From positions 62,001 to 126,000 of the forward strand of contig NZ_FPJO01000007.1 of NCBI RefSeq assembly GCF_900119365.1: a stretch of DNA of 64,000 nt, written 5' to 3'. Origin of the DNA: Streptomyces atratus. Its GTDB lineage: Bacteria > Actinomycetota > Actinomycetes > Streptomycetales > Streptomycetaceae. Shown here piece after piece: positions 20,371-28,500 of the stretch; position 1 is the stretch's first letter; the number at the start of each line of letters is the position of its first letter. Position numbers and translations under genes: made by a program. Below the pieces are notes generated by a model. It was not told the origin of the DNA. It was given only the letters and a program-made list of their open reading frames with translations, and made no database searches.

Positions 20371-22326
20371 ATGACCCTGGACCGTCCCGTGTACCGCATC
20401 AAGCGGCGTCTGCTCGGCAAACCGCTCACCACCGAGCGCATCAGCGAGGAGAAGCTGAACAACCGGACGGCGCTCGGGGTGCTCGCCTCCGACTGCATCA
20501 GTTCGTCCGCGTACGGCTCCGAGGAGATGCTCCGGGTCCTCGTGCCCGTCGTCGGGGCCGCCGCCTTCACTCTTCTGATGCCGGTGACCGGCGCGATCCT
20601 GCTGGTGCTGCTGCTTCTGACGCTCTGTTACAGCGATGTCGTCATGATCTACACCCGGGCGGGCGGGTCGTATGTCGTCGCGCGGGAGAACTTCGGGCCG
20701 AACGTCGCGCAGATCGCCGCCGTGGCCCTGCTCGTCGACTACATCGTCACCGTCGCCGTCCAGGTCTCGGCGGGCACCAACGCCCTGATCTCGCTCGCCC
20801 ATCTGGTCGGCGGCGACTTCACCGGCCTCGACCACCTCCAGCTCCCGGTCTCCGTCGGCGTCATCGCGCTCCTCGCGTACGGGAATCTGCGCGGGATCCG
20901 CGAGGCGGGCCGGGCCTTCGCACTGCCCGCCTATCTCTTCATGGCCGCCGTCGGGCTGGTCCTCGTCGTCGCCGCGGTGCGCGGGCTCACGGGCGAGCTG
21001 CCGCACGCCGATCTGCATGCCGCCGGGGTCGTACCGCTCGGCACCCAGGGCGAGGGCTGGCTCTACGGCGCCTCGCTCTTCATCGTGCTGCGCTCGTTCG
21101 CCAACGGCGGCTCGTCCCTCACCGGACTCGAAGCGATCTCCAACGGCATCTCCGCGTTCCGCGAACCGCAGGGCCGCAACGCCCGCCGCACCCTGATCAC
21201 CATGAGCTGTGTGCTCGGCGTCCTGGTCCTCGGCGTCTCCACGCTGGCGCACTTCACCCATGCCGTCCCGTACGCCGACGGCACCCCGACGGTCATCGCG
21301 CAGGAGGCCCATCTCGCCTTCGGCGGCGGGCCGCTCGGAACGGCCGGGCTGGTCTTCGTACAGCTGGCGACCGCGCTGGTCCTCTACACCGGCGCCAACA
21401 CACCGTTCACCGGCTTCCCGTTCCTCGCCAGCTTCGTCGCCGAGGACCGGTTCCTGCCCCGGCAGCTGACCCGGCGCGGGCACCGGCTCGCGTTCTCCAA
21501 CGGCATCATCGCGCTGACCGTCGTCTCACTGGCGCTGCTGCTGGTCACCGGGGCCAGCGTGGACAAGCTGGTGGCGCTGTACGCGATCGGCGTGTTCACC
21601 GCCTTCACCATGGCCGGGGCCGGTCTCACCGCGTACCACCTGCGGCGCCGGGAGCGGTACCGCCGGCTCAAGATCACGGTCAACGGGCTCGCCGCGGTCA
21701 TCTCGGCCGCCGTCGTGCTGATCTTCGCGGTCACCAAGTTCACCGAAGGCGCCTGGCTGGTCGTGGTGGTCTTCCCGCTCGGTGTGTGGGCGCTGATGCG
21801 GATCAACCGCGAGTACCGGCGCGAGTCCGCGGCGCTCCAGAGCCTCCAGTCACCGGGCGCCGACCGGCCCCGGGACCTGCGTCATCTGGTCTTCGTCCTC
21901 GTCGAGACGCTGGACCTGGCGACGATCAAGGCACTGCGGTACGCGCACGAACTGCGCCCGGACGAGATCCGGGCGGTGCACTTCGCGATCGACGAGGCGC
22001 ACGGCAGAAGGCTGGCCGCCCGGTGGGAGGCGACGGCCGCCACATCCGTCTCCCTGGAGCTGGTGGCGTGCCCGGACCGGCGGCTGCGCCATGCGATGAA
22101 GGAGCTCGCCACCCGCACCACACAGGACGGCCGGACCTCGCTGACGGTGCTGGTGCCGCGGCGGATGTACACCAATTGGCTCGGGAAGCTGCTGCACCGG
22201 GGCACCGGCGAGCAGATGGCGAAAACGCTGGGGCAGCTGCCGCACGTGGCGGTGACGATCCTGCCGTTCGACGTGTCGCGTGCGCTGCGTGAGCTGGAGG
22301 AGGGACGCGCGCCCCAGCCGGAGTGA
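20371..22326 (+). CDS. APC family amino acid/polyamine permease
   Basis: A 651 aa APC-superfamily secondary transporter. About 12 hydrophobic helices span residues 50-490, with the first beginning at LGVLASDCISSSAYGSEEMLR, the unwound TM1 region of this group. A hydrophilic C-terminal domain of about 150 residues follows and may be regulatory. Substrate cannot be assigned. The ATG at 20371 gives the family N-terminus MTLDRPVYRIKRRLLGKPL; longer frames upstream cross the korAB terminator and are not credible. Confidence 0.88.
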   Translation: MTLDRPVYRIKRRLLGKPLTTERISEEKLNNRTALGVLASDCISSSAYGSEEMLRVLVPVVGAAAFTLLMPVTGAILLVLLLLTLCYSDVVMIYTRAGGSYVVARENFGPNVAQIAAVALLVDYIVTVAVQVSAGTNALISLAHLVGGDFTGLDHLQLPVSVGVIALLAYGNLRGIREAGRAFALPAYLFMAAVGLVLVVAAVRGLTGELPHADLHAAGVVPLGTQGEGWLYGASLFIVLRSFANGGSSLTGLEAISNGISAFREPQGRNARRTLITMSCVLGVLVLGVSTLAHFTHAVPYADGTPTVIAQEAHLAFGGGPLGTAGLVFVQLATALVLYTGANTPFTGFPFLASFVAEDRFLPRQLTRRGHRLAFSNGIIALTVVSLALLLVTGASVDKLVALYAIGVFTAFTMAGAGLTAYHLRRRERYRRLKITVNGLAAVISAAVVLIFAVTKFTEGAWLVVVVFPLGVWALMRINREYRRESAALQSLQSPGADRPRDLRHLVFVLVETLDLATIKALRYAHELRPDEIRAVHFAIDEAHGRRLAARWEATAATSVSLELVACPDRRLRHAMKELATRTTQDGRTSLTVLVPRRMYTNWLGKLLHRGTGEQMAKTLGQLPHVAVTILPFDVSRALRELEEGRAPQPE

Positions 22327-22337
22327 CCAAGCGGGCG

Positions 22338-22619
22338 CTACGGGGCGTGCGCCTTGCGCTCGTCGTACGTCTCGCGCGCCGACCGCACCGCGTCCAGGCG
22401 GCGTTCGGTCCAGCGGGCCAGTGCCCACACCTGCTCGGCGGCCTCCCGGCCCAGACCGGTGAGCGAGTAGTCGACCCGGGGCGGGATCACCGGCTTCGCG
22501 TCCCGGTGCACGAATCCGTCGCGCTCCAGCGTCTGGAGGGTCTGGGCCAGCATCTTCTCGCTGACGCCGCCCACCTCGCGGCGCAGCTCGCTGAATCGGT
22601 ACGAGCGCTCCAGCAGGGC
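22338..22619 (-). pseudogene. Truncated HxlR-family regulator (5' end deleted)
   Basis: The C-terminal 90 or so residues of an HxlR-type winged-helix regulator are intact: LLERSYRFSELRREVGGVSEKMLAQTL, then LERDGFVHRDAKPVIPPRVDYSLTGLG. The N-terminal part that in the family carries the Cys sensor and the first helices (CPVxxALDxIGGKW) is absent. The frame instead runs into antisense sequence of the neighbouring reductase remnant. A deletion evidently removed the promoter and 5' ends of both divergent genes. The gene is convergent with the APC permease, with 11 bp between stops. Confidence 0.8.
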
Positions 22620-23242
22620 GGCAGGCGCGTGCCGCAGCACACCGCGGTCATCGACGCGGCCAAGACGGCCGGCGTGGCCCAGCTCGCGTACACCGGCGTA
22701 CTGGGCGGCCCCGACGCCGACTTCCAGCTGGCCGCCGAGCACAAGGTCACCGAGCAGCTGATCCTCGGCTCCGGGCTGCCCCACACCTTCCTGCGCAACG
22801 GCTGGTACACCGAGAACTACACGGCGAACCTCGCCCCGGTCCTGGCGCACGGCGCCGTCGTCGCCAACGCGGGCGACGGGCGGGTCGCCTCCGCCACCCG
22901 TGCCGACTACGCCGCCGCGGCAGCCGCCGTGCTGACCGGCGAGGGCCACATCGGCGCGGTCTACGAGCTGAGCGGCGACGTCGCCTGGTCGTTCGCCGAG
23001 TACGCGGCCGCGGTCTCCGCCGCCACCGGCAAGGAGATCGAGTACAAGAACGTCCCGGCCGCCGTGCACCAGGAGATCCTGGTGCACGGCGGCCCGAGGG
23101 CTTCGCGGCGATCCTCGTCGACGTCGACGAGGCGATCGGGCGCGGTCTGCTCGCCACCACGAGCGGCGACCTGGCCCGGCTGACCGGCCGCCCGACGACG
23201 CCGCTCGCCGAGACGGTGGCCGCCGCGGTGGCCGCCGCGTAA
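22620..23242 (+). pseudogene. Truncated and frameshifted NmrA-like NAD(P)-binding reductase
   Basis: The fragment begins VPQHTAVIDAAKTAGVAQLAYT and continues FLRNGWYTENY, typical of NmrA/QorB-like atypical SDR proteins. It lacks the N-terminal Rossmann glycine motif (about 75-85 residues missing). A frameshift near 23090-23096 breaks the frame. The C-terminus continues in another frame as EGFAAILVDVDEAIGRG and ends at TAA 23240-23242. It abuts the truncated HxlR gene in the opposite orientation, so both are casualties of the same deletion. Confidence 0.8.
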
Positions 23243-23263
23243 CACCTGTTCGCCCGCACCTCG

Positions 23264-23311
23264 GGGCCCCGTGTCATGACCGTATCCCGATACGGGTATG
23301 ACATGGGGCCC
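23264..23311. promoter_or_regulatory. Long inverted repeat upstream of rarD
   Basis: Two 23 nt arms (23264-23286 and 23289-23311) separated by 2 nt pair with one mismatch and two G-U wobbles. The centre is the exact palindrome CCGTATC-CC-GATACGG. It lies 50 bp upstream of the rarD start and 22 bp after the reductase remnant, so it could terminate the old gene or act as an operator for rarD. Confidence 0.6.
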
Positions 23312-23360
23312 TCCCCGGCGCTACCTTCGTGCAGTTGACGCAGACACGCCGGGAGGGCCC

Positions 23361-24341
23361 GTGAAGGGGATCAACGAACAGCGGGCGGGACTCCTGTCCG
23401 GCATAGGCGCCTACGGCCTGTGGGGGCTCGTCCCGCTCTTCTGGCCGCTGCTGGAGCCCGCCGGCGCGATCGAGATCCTCGCCCACCGCATGGTCTGGTC
23501 CCTGGGCTTCGTCGCCGTCGCACTGCTGGTGCTGCGCCGCTGGTCCTGGATCGGCGAGCTGGTCCGGCAGCCGAGGAAGCTCGGTCTGATCTCGGTGGCC
23601 GCGGTCACGATCACGGTCAACTGGGGCCTGTACATCTGGTCCGTGAACAACGGCCATGTCGTCGAGGCCTCGCTCGGCTACTTCATCAACCCGCTGGTCA
23701 CCATAGCCATGGGCGTCCTGCTCCTGGGCGAACGGCTGCGTCCCGTGCAGTGGGTGGCGGTCGGCACCGCTTTCGCGGCGGTGCTCGTGCTGGCGATCGG
23801 CTACGGGCGGCCACCGTGGATCTCGCTGGTCCTGGCCTTCTCCTTCGCGACCTACGGGCTGATGAAGAAGAAGGTCGACATGGGCGGCCTGGAGTCGCTC
23901 ACCGCCGAGACCGCCGTGATGTTCGTGCCCGCGCTCGGCTATCTGCTGTGGCTGGGCGCCCGGGGCGAGTCGACGTTCACCTCCGACGGCGCCGGCCACG
24001 CGGCGCTGCTGGCCTCGGCCGGTCTCGTCACGGCCGTCCCGCTCGTGCTGTTCGGAGCGGCGGCGATCCGGGTGCCGCTCTCCACGCTGGGCCTGCTGCA
24101 GTACCTGGCGCCGGTCTTCCAGTTCGCGCTCGGCATCCTCTACTTCCACGAGGCGATGCCGCCGGAGCGGTGGGCCGGGTTCGCCCTGGTGTGGCTGGCG
24201 CTCACCCTGCTGACCTGGGACGCGTTCCGGACGGCGCGGCGGACCAGGATCCAGGTGCGCGAGGCCCGCCAGGCGGCGCAGCGGCAGGCACCGCGCCCGA
24301 ATCCGCCGGCCGACGAACCCGCCCCGCACGCACAGCTTTAG
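23361..24341 (+). CDS. rarD: RarD-type EamA drug/metabolite transporter
   Basis: A 326 aa ten-helix transporter of the DMT superfamily, RarD subfamily. The family opening GLLSGIGAYGLWGLVPLFWPLL, the NWGLYIWSVNNGHVVEASLGYFINPL segment and the late LGLLQYLAPVFQFALGILYF helix are characteristic. Physiological substrate is unknown for most members. The GTG start is supported by GGGAGG 4-5 bp upstream. The gene ends exactly where the inverted repeat ahead of the monooxygenase begins. Confidence 0.92.
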   Translation: MKGINEQRAGLLSGIGAYGLWGLVPLFWPLLEPAGAIEILAHRMVWSLGFVAVALLVLRRWSWIGELVRQPRKLGLISVAAVTITVNWGLYIWSVNNGHVVEASLGYFINPLVTIAMGVLLLGERLRPVQWVAVGTAFAAVLVLAIGYGRPPWISLVLAFSFATYGLMKKKVDMGGLESLTAETAVMFVPALGYLLWLGARGESTFTSDGAGHAALLASAGLVTAVPLVLFGAAAIRVPLSTLGLLQYLAPVFQFALGILYFHEAMPPERWAGFALVWLALTLLTWDAFRTARRTRIQVREARQAAQRQAPRPNPPADEPAPHAQL

Positions 24342-24371
24342 TTACCTAGTTGCTTTTTTTAACTCGGTTAC
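24341..24371. promoter_or_regulatory. AT-rich inverted repeat before FAD monooxygenase, probable operator/promoter
   Basis: Arms GTTACCTAGTT (24341-24351) and AACTCGGTTAC (24361-24371) are inverted repeats matching at 9 of 11 positions, separated by a T-rich 9 nt spacer. It is a conspicuous AT-rich island in GC-rich sequence, 41 bp ahead of the monooxygenase ATG. Size and symmetry suit a MarR- or TetR-type dimer; no such regulator is adjacent. Confidence 0.55.
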
Positions 24372-24412
24372 GTTTTCCTGGGTGTCCACGGAACCGCGAC
24401 CGAGGAGCCCGC

Positions 24413-25972
24413 ATGCCCACAACCGCGCCTGCCACCACCACCCCCGTACTGATCGTCGGTTCGGGTCCGACCGGCCTGACCCTCGCCTGCGACCTGGCCC
24501 GGCGCTCGGTCGGCGTACGGATCATCGACAGGTCCCCCGAATTCCCGCGCAGCTCGCGGGCCAAGGGCCCCAATCCCCGTTCCCTGGAGGTGCTGGAGGA
24601 CCTGGGCGTCGTCGACCGGGTCCTGGCCGCGGGATCGGGACCGCTGCCGATGCGTAAGTACCGGAACGGGCTGCCGGTCGCCGACACCGATCCGTCCGAG
24701 TCCTCGCACCCGACGCCGGACACCCCGTACGCCCACGGTCGGCTGATCGCCCAGTGGCAGCTGGAGGAGATCCTGCGGAACCGCCTGGCGGAGTACGGCG
24801 TGCACGTGGAGCTCGGCTCCGAGGCGGCCGGCCTGTCGCAGGGGCCCGGGTCGGTGACCGTCGTCCTCGCCGACGGCCGGAGCATTCGGGCGCGGTACGT
24901 GGTGGGCTGCGACGGCGGCCACAGCCCGGTGCGCAAGATGCTCGGCATCCCGTTCGAGGGGAAGACGACCGAGGAGCAGGCGATGGTCTGCGGGGACGTG
25001 GAGGTGGACGGCCTCGACCGCGGTATCTGGCACCAGTGGTTCGACGAGGACGGCGCCGTGATGCTGTGCCCGATCCCGGGTACACGCACGGGCTGGTGGT
25101 TCCAGGCGGGGCCGGAGCGGGACGCGGCGGGAGCCCTCGTACCTCCCTCCCTGGAGAGCTTCCAGCGCCTGTTCGCCAAGCACACCCGGCTCCCGGCGAC
25201 CCGCCTCTCGCAGGCCACCCTGCTGTCCACGTACCGGGTCAACGAACGCTTGGCCGACCGATACCGGGTGGGCCGCGTGCTGCTGGCCGGGGACGCCGCT
25301 CATGTGCACTCCGTCGCCGGCGGGCTGGGCATGAACACCGGCATCCAGGACGCGTACAACCTGGGCTGGAAGCTCGCCCGGGTCGTCGAGGGCCGGTCGG
25401 ACGCCCGCCTGCTGGACACCTACGAGGAGGAGCGGCTGCCCGTCGCCTCCTGGACGCTGGACATCACCGCCGAACGGCTGCGGGCGACCCTCGAAGCGAT
25501 CCGGCAGCCGGGCGGCGGCCTGGACTCGGCGACCTCCGGGGACACGGCGGGCCTGGGCCTCGGCTACCCCTGGAGCTCCCTCTCCGCCCCCGGCTCCACC
25601 CCCCGGCTGCGGGCGGGCGACCGCGCCCCGGACGCCCCCTGCCTCGACACCGCGACGGGCGCGCCGACCCGCCTGTTCGAGGCGTTCGCGGGCCCGCACT
25701 TCACCCTGCTGGGCTTCGGCCCGGACACGGCCGAGGCACTGCGCGCGACGGAGGCGGCGTACGGCGACACGGTGCGGGCGTACGGGGTGGGCGCCGGAGC
25801 CCCCCGCGACCTGACCGACGACGCGGGCCACGCCCGCACGGCGTACGGCGTCGCCCCGGCCACCGCCCTCCTCGTCCTGGTCCGCCCCGACAACCACGTG
25901 GCCCTGATCGCCCCGGCCGCGGAGAGCGGGGCGATCGGCGACTACCTCGACCGCCTGGCCGGTACGGCCTGA
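24413..25972 (+). CDS. Class A FAD-dependent aromatic monooxygenase
   Basis: A 519 aa flavoprotein monooxygenase of the p-hydroxybenzoate hydroxylase fold. The N-terminal GSGPTGLTLACDLARR binds the FAD ADP moiety, the DG motif is VVGCDGGHSPVRKMLG, and the GD motif is LLAGDAAHVHSVAGGLGMNTGIQDAYNL near residue 290. The last 130 residues form the thioredoxin-like C-terminal domain seen in MhpA- and rifampicin-monooxygenase-like enzymes. GAGGAG lies 5 bp before the ATG. The substrate, probably a phenolic or polyketide aromatic, cannot be inferred. It is followed closely by a convergent CGNR gene. Confidence 0.92.
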   Translation: MPTTAPATTTPVLIVGSGPTGLTLACDLARRSVGVRIIDRSPEFPRSSRAKGPNPRSLEVLEDLGVVDRVLAAGSGPLPMRKYRNGLPVADTDPSESSHPTPDTPYAHGRLIAQWQLEEILRNRLAEYGVHVELGSEAAGLSQGPGSVTVVLADGRSIRARYVVGCDGGHSPVRKMLGIPFEGKTTEEQAMVCGDVEVDGLDRGIWHQWFDEDGAVMLCPIPGTRTGWWFQAGPERDAAGALVPPSLESFQRLFAKHTRLPATRLSQATLLSTYRVNERLADRYRVGRVLLAGDAAHVHSVAGGLGMNTGIQDAYNLGWKLARVVEGRSDARLLDTYEEERLPVASWTLDITAERLRATLEAIRQPGGGLDSATSGDTAGLGLGYPWSSLSAPGSTPRLRAGDRAPDAPCLDTATGAPTRLFEAFAGPHFTLLGFGPDTAEALRATEAAYGDTVRAYGVGAGAPRDLTDDAGHARTAYGVAPATALLVLVRPDNHVALIAPAAESGAIGDYLDRLAGTA

Positions 25973-25985
25973 CGACGGGGAGCCC

Positions 25986-26621
25986 CTACGGCTGCGGGCG
26001 CTGCGCGGGCTCCGGGCCGGTGGCCAGCCGGGCGCGGTGCGCCCGTACCTTGTGGAGGTTTCCGCAGCGCTCCATCGCGCACCAGCGCCGCCTGCCCGGC
26101 CGCGAGGTGTCGACGAAGAGCAACTTGCAGCTGTCGGAGCCGCATTCGCGGATGCGGTCGGCGTACGGGCCGGTGAAGAGCTCCACCGCGTCACGGGCGA
26201 CCGTCGAGAGCAGGGCAGCTCCGGTGGCGTCCGGGGCCATGGCGAGAGCCCCGCTGCCGGGGTCGACACGGGGGACGAGCGGCGGCTCGGCCGCCACCGC
26301 GTTCACCACGGCGAGATCGGCCCGGGCGAGGGCGCGGCCGTGCGCCCGGTCGGCGGTCAGATTCCACAGCGCTCCACGCAACTCGTGCGCCCGCGCCAGC
26401 TCTTCCGCGCTCACCGACAGCGACAGACCGCCCGGCAGCCGGCTCTCCCCCGCCCAGCGCACCAGGTCCTCGGGGGTGTGCAGCACCTCGTACGCCGCGT
26501 ACCGCGCGTACCCGCCGGTGGGCAGCAGCTCCAGGCACAGGGCCCCGGGATCGAAGCGGTAGGGGCGACCCTCCGGCGTACGAAGTGTCAGCCCCGGCAC
26601 GTCCGTTGACGACTCGCTCAT
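25986..26621 (-). CDS. CGNR zinc-finger (ABATE domain) transcriptional regulator
   Basis: A 211 aa protein with an N-terminal ABATE-type domain and a C-terminal CGNR zinc finger: CGSDSCKLLFVD...RRWCAMERCGNLHKV, giving four zinc-ligand cysteines and the CGN signature. These proteins are presumed DNA-binding regulators. The ATG at 26621 lies 22 bp from the divergent VOC gene, and a TATAGT -10 box sits six bases upstream, so translation is probably leaderless. Regulation of the VOC neighbour is a reasonable inference. Confidence 0.9.
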   Translation of the reverse strand: MSESSTDVPGLTLRTPEGRPYRFDPGALCLELLPTGGYARYAAYEVLHTPEDLVRWAGESRLPGGLSLSVSAEELARAHELRGALWNLTADRAHGRALARADLAVVNAVAAEPPLVPRVDPGSGALAMAPDATGAALLSTVARDAVELFTGPYADRIRECGSDSCKLLFVDTSRPGRRRWCAMERCGNLHKVRAHRARLATGPEPAQRPQP

Positions 26622-26643
26622 GTAACCACTATAAACAGTTTCC
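26606..26643. promoter_or_regulatory. Overlapping divergent leaderless promoters
   Basis: On the plus strand TTGACG (26606-26611) and TATAAA (26630-26635) are 18 bp apart, with the VOC ATG 8 bp further on. On the minus strand TATAGT (26633-26628) ends 6 bp before the CGNR ATG, with no clear -35. The two -10 boxes overlap, so only one polymerase can occupy the site at a time. Confidence 0.65.
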
Positions 26644-27093
26644 ATGACTCTGGACTGGAAAGTCGTCATCGACTCGACCGACCCGCACGCCCAGGCCACC
26701 TTCTGGGGCGAGGCCCTCGGATACATCGTCGAGGACCACAGCGTCCTGATCGAGCGACTGCTCGGCTTCGGCGCGGTGCCCGAGGACGTCACCCTCGTGG
26801 CACATGACCGCCGCGCCTGGCGCGACCTCGCGGGGGTCCGGCACCCCGACGACCCGTACGACAAGGACAGCGGGGCGGGACTGGGCCGGCGGCTCCTGTT
26901 CCAGCGCGTCCCGGAGGCCAGAACGGTGAAGAACCGGCTCCACCTGGACGTGCACGCGGGCCCGGAACGCCGCGAGGCCGAGGTGGAGCGCCTGGCCGGA
27001 CTGGGCGCGACGGTGCTCCGCGAGGTGGCGGAACAGGGCGGCACCTGGACGGTGCTCACCGACCCCGAGGGCAACGAGTTCTGCGTGCAGTGA
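26644..27093 (+). CDS. VOC (glyoxalase/bleomycin resistance) superfamily protein
   Basis: A 149 aa protein of the vicinal oxygen chelate fold: TLDWKVVIDSTDPHAQATFWGEALGY opens the first beta-alpha-beta unit, and the second closes with WTVLTDPEGNEFCVQ, the common ending of the Glyoxalase-like group. Members include dioxygenases, isomerases and antibiotic-binding proteins, and this one has no assignable substrate. It is divergent from a CGNR regulator with 22 bp between starts and probably has no 5' leader. Confidence 0.88.
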   Translation: MTLDWKVVIDSTDPHAQATFWGEALGYIVEDHSVLIERLLGFGAVPEDVTLVAHDRRAWRDLAGVRHPDDPYDKDSGAGLGRRLLFQRVPEARTVKNRLHLDVHAGPERREAEVERLAGLGATVLREVAEQGGTWTVLTDPEGNEFCVQ

Positions 27094-27264
27094 CTCAACC
27101 GGTCGAGCCATGAGGGATGTTGATCCGTCGCCCGGTGTACGGCTCGTACGGGTCGCACGGACAGCGTGTACGTGCAGCCCGCGTCGGGCACAGCGTCTAT
27201 CGGCGTACTCGCGTCAAGGAGCGGGCGATCCTCGCCGAGCGGCAATTGACTGTGGGGCACCCCC

Positions 27265-27552
27265 GTGACGACCACGACCGAATCCCCCTGCTGGTTCAAG
27301 TCCTCGTACAGCAACAACGGCGGCGACTGCATCGAGGTCGCCGCGAACCTCGCCGCCCCGCTCGGCGTGGTCCCCGTCCGCGTCTCCAAGAACCCGGGCA
27401 GCCCAGTACTGAGCGCCTCCCCCACCTCGTTCGCCTCCTTCGTGGCGGGCATCAAGGCCGGAGAGTTCGGCACCGTCCGACCGCTTCGGCAGCCTCGGCA
27501 TATACGGCCGGAAGGCCAGAGACTGCGCACTGCCCGACTCGATTTCACCTGA
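27265..27552 (+). CDS. DUF397 domain protein with extended C-terminus
   Basis: The first 70 or so residues are a DUF397 domain, with CWFKSSYSNNGGDCIEVAANL and FVAGIKAGEFGTV. In actinomycetes DUF397 proteins normally follow an XRE-DUF5753 regulator and act with it; no such regulator is found here. Family members usually stop right after EFG-x-x, whereas this frame continues 24 residues with an Arg-rich, non-homologous tail, suggesting loss of the original stop. Start GTG 27265; the 171 bp upstream contain no recognisable gene. Confidence 0.75.
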   Translation: MTTTTESPCWFKSSYSNNGGDCIEVAANLAAPLGVVPVRVSKNPGSPVLSASPTSFASFVAGIKAGEFGTVRPLRQPRHIRPEGQRLRTARLDFT

Positions 27553-27600
27553 TCGTGTACGCGATCCATGACGTGTCCTGCTCGATGAACTCTGCCGCTC

Positions 27601-28500
27601 ATGATCGGTGAGCGACTGGCGCCGCCCGAGGACGTGTTCCGTTTCCTTCCGCAGGCCCGGCCGCTCGCACTGCCCGTTCAAGAGAAATGGCTCATCGTGC
27701 ATTTGACTCCGCATGAGCAGGAGCGCCTGCTGATCCATGTGGCGGCTGACGTGGCGCAGCGTCGCCGCAGTAGTGGGCTGCTCCTCAACTACCCCGAGGT
27801 GATGGCCCTGCTGACGGTGCACGTCTTCGAGCAGGCACGCGCCGGCCGCACCGTCAGCGACGTCATGGACTCGGGCCGGCAGTTGCTGAGCCGGGACGAA
27901 GTCATGGACGGCGTTCCGGAGATGATCAAGAACGTTCAGGTGGAAGCCACTTTTCCGGACGGCACCAAGCTGGTCACCATCCACGATCCCTTCCCGGAGG
28001 GAATCGAGGAGCCCGAAATCCACCCGGGCAAGGTCGAGCACCCCCGGCCGCCCCGCAAACCGGGCTGCCCGGTCGGTTGCGACGGCGACAGCGGCAGCGA
28101 TTCGCCGTCGTGCTGTGACAAGTGCCGGGACGCGAAGTCCTGGTACGAGGCGATCGCGTTCAACGCAGACCTGCAGGAGGACGCCACCACGCTGCCGGGT
28201 GCGGGCAGGACGAGGATCAGGGTGAAGAACATGTCGGACCGCCCTGTCCAGGTCGGCTCCCACTATCACTTCGCCGACGTCAACCCGGGGCTGAAGGTCC
28301 TCAAGGTCGAGGTCCCTTCCGGTCCGGAACTGGAGTCGCCCCAGGAGCTCAAGGACTGCGAGGCGGCGCGGATGCGGCGGCTGAACATCGCCGCGGGTAC
28401 GTCCGTGCGCTTCGAGCCGGGCGACGAGTGCTGCGTCGAGCTGGTGGAGATCCAGGGGGATCGACAGGTCAAGGGACTGCGTGAGGTGGCGCACCGGTGA
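27601..28500 (+). CDS. ureAB: Urease gamma-beta fusion subunit with Cys-rich linker
   Basis: A 299 aa fusion of the two small urease subunits. The gamma part is [20 protein letters not shown] through [13 protein letters not shown] (about residues 34-130). The beta part runs from about 185, with [15 protein letters not shown] and [16 protein letters not shown]. The linker (about 131-180) has five cysteines at 156, 160, 171, 172 and 175, unlike usual gamma-beta fusions. ATG 27601 gives 32 extra N-terminal residues relative to normal gamma subunits; GTG 27697 would give the standard length. Neither has a good ribosome binding site. The stop overlaps ureC. Confidence 0.88.
   Translation: MIGERLAPPEDVFRFLPQARPLALPVQEKWLIVHLTPHEQERLLIHVAADVAQRRRSSGLLLNYPEVMALLTVHVFEQARAGRTVSDVMDSGRQLLSRDEVMDGVPEMIKNVQVEATFPDGTKLVTIHDPFPEGIEEPEIHPGKVEHPRPPRKPGCPVGCDGDSGSDSPSCCDKCRDAKSWYEAIAFNADLQEDATTLPGAGRTRIRVKNMSDRPVQVGSHYHFADVNPGLKVLKVEVPSGPELESPQELKDCEAARMRRLNIAAGTSVRFEPGDECCVELVEIQGDRQVKGLREVAHR

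Noticed and set aside
27094..27264. Possible decayed XRE regulator upstream of the DUF397 gene
   Set aside because: I looked for the C-terminal motifs of DUF5753 in all frames of this 171 bp gap and found nothing convincing.
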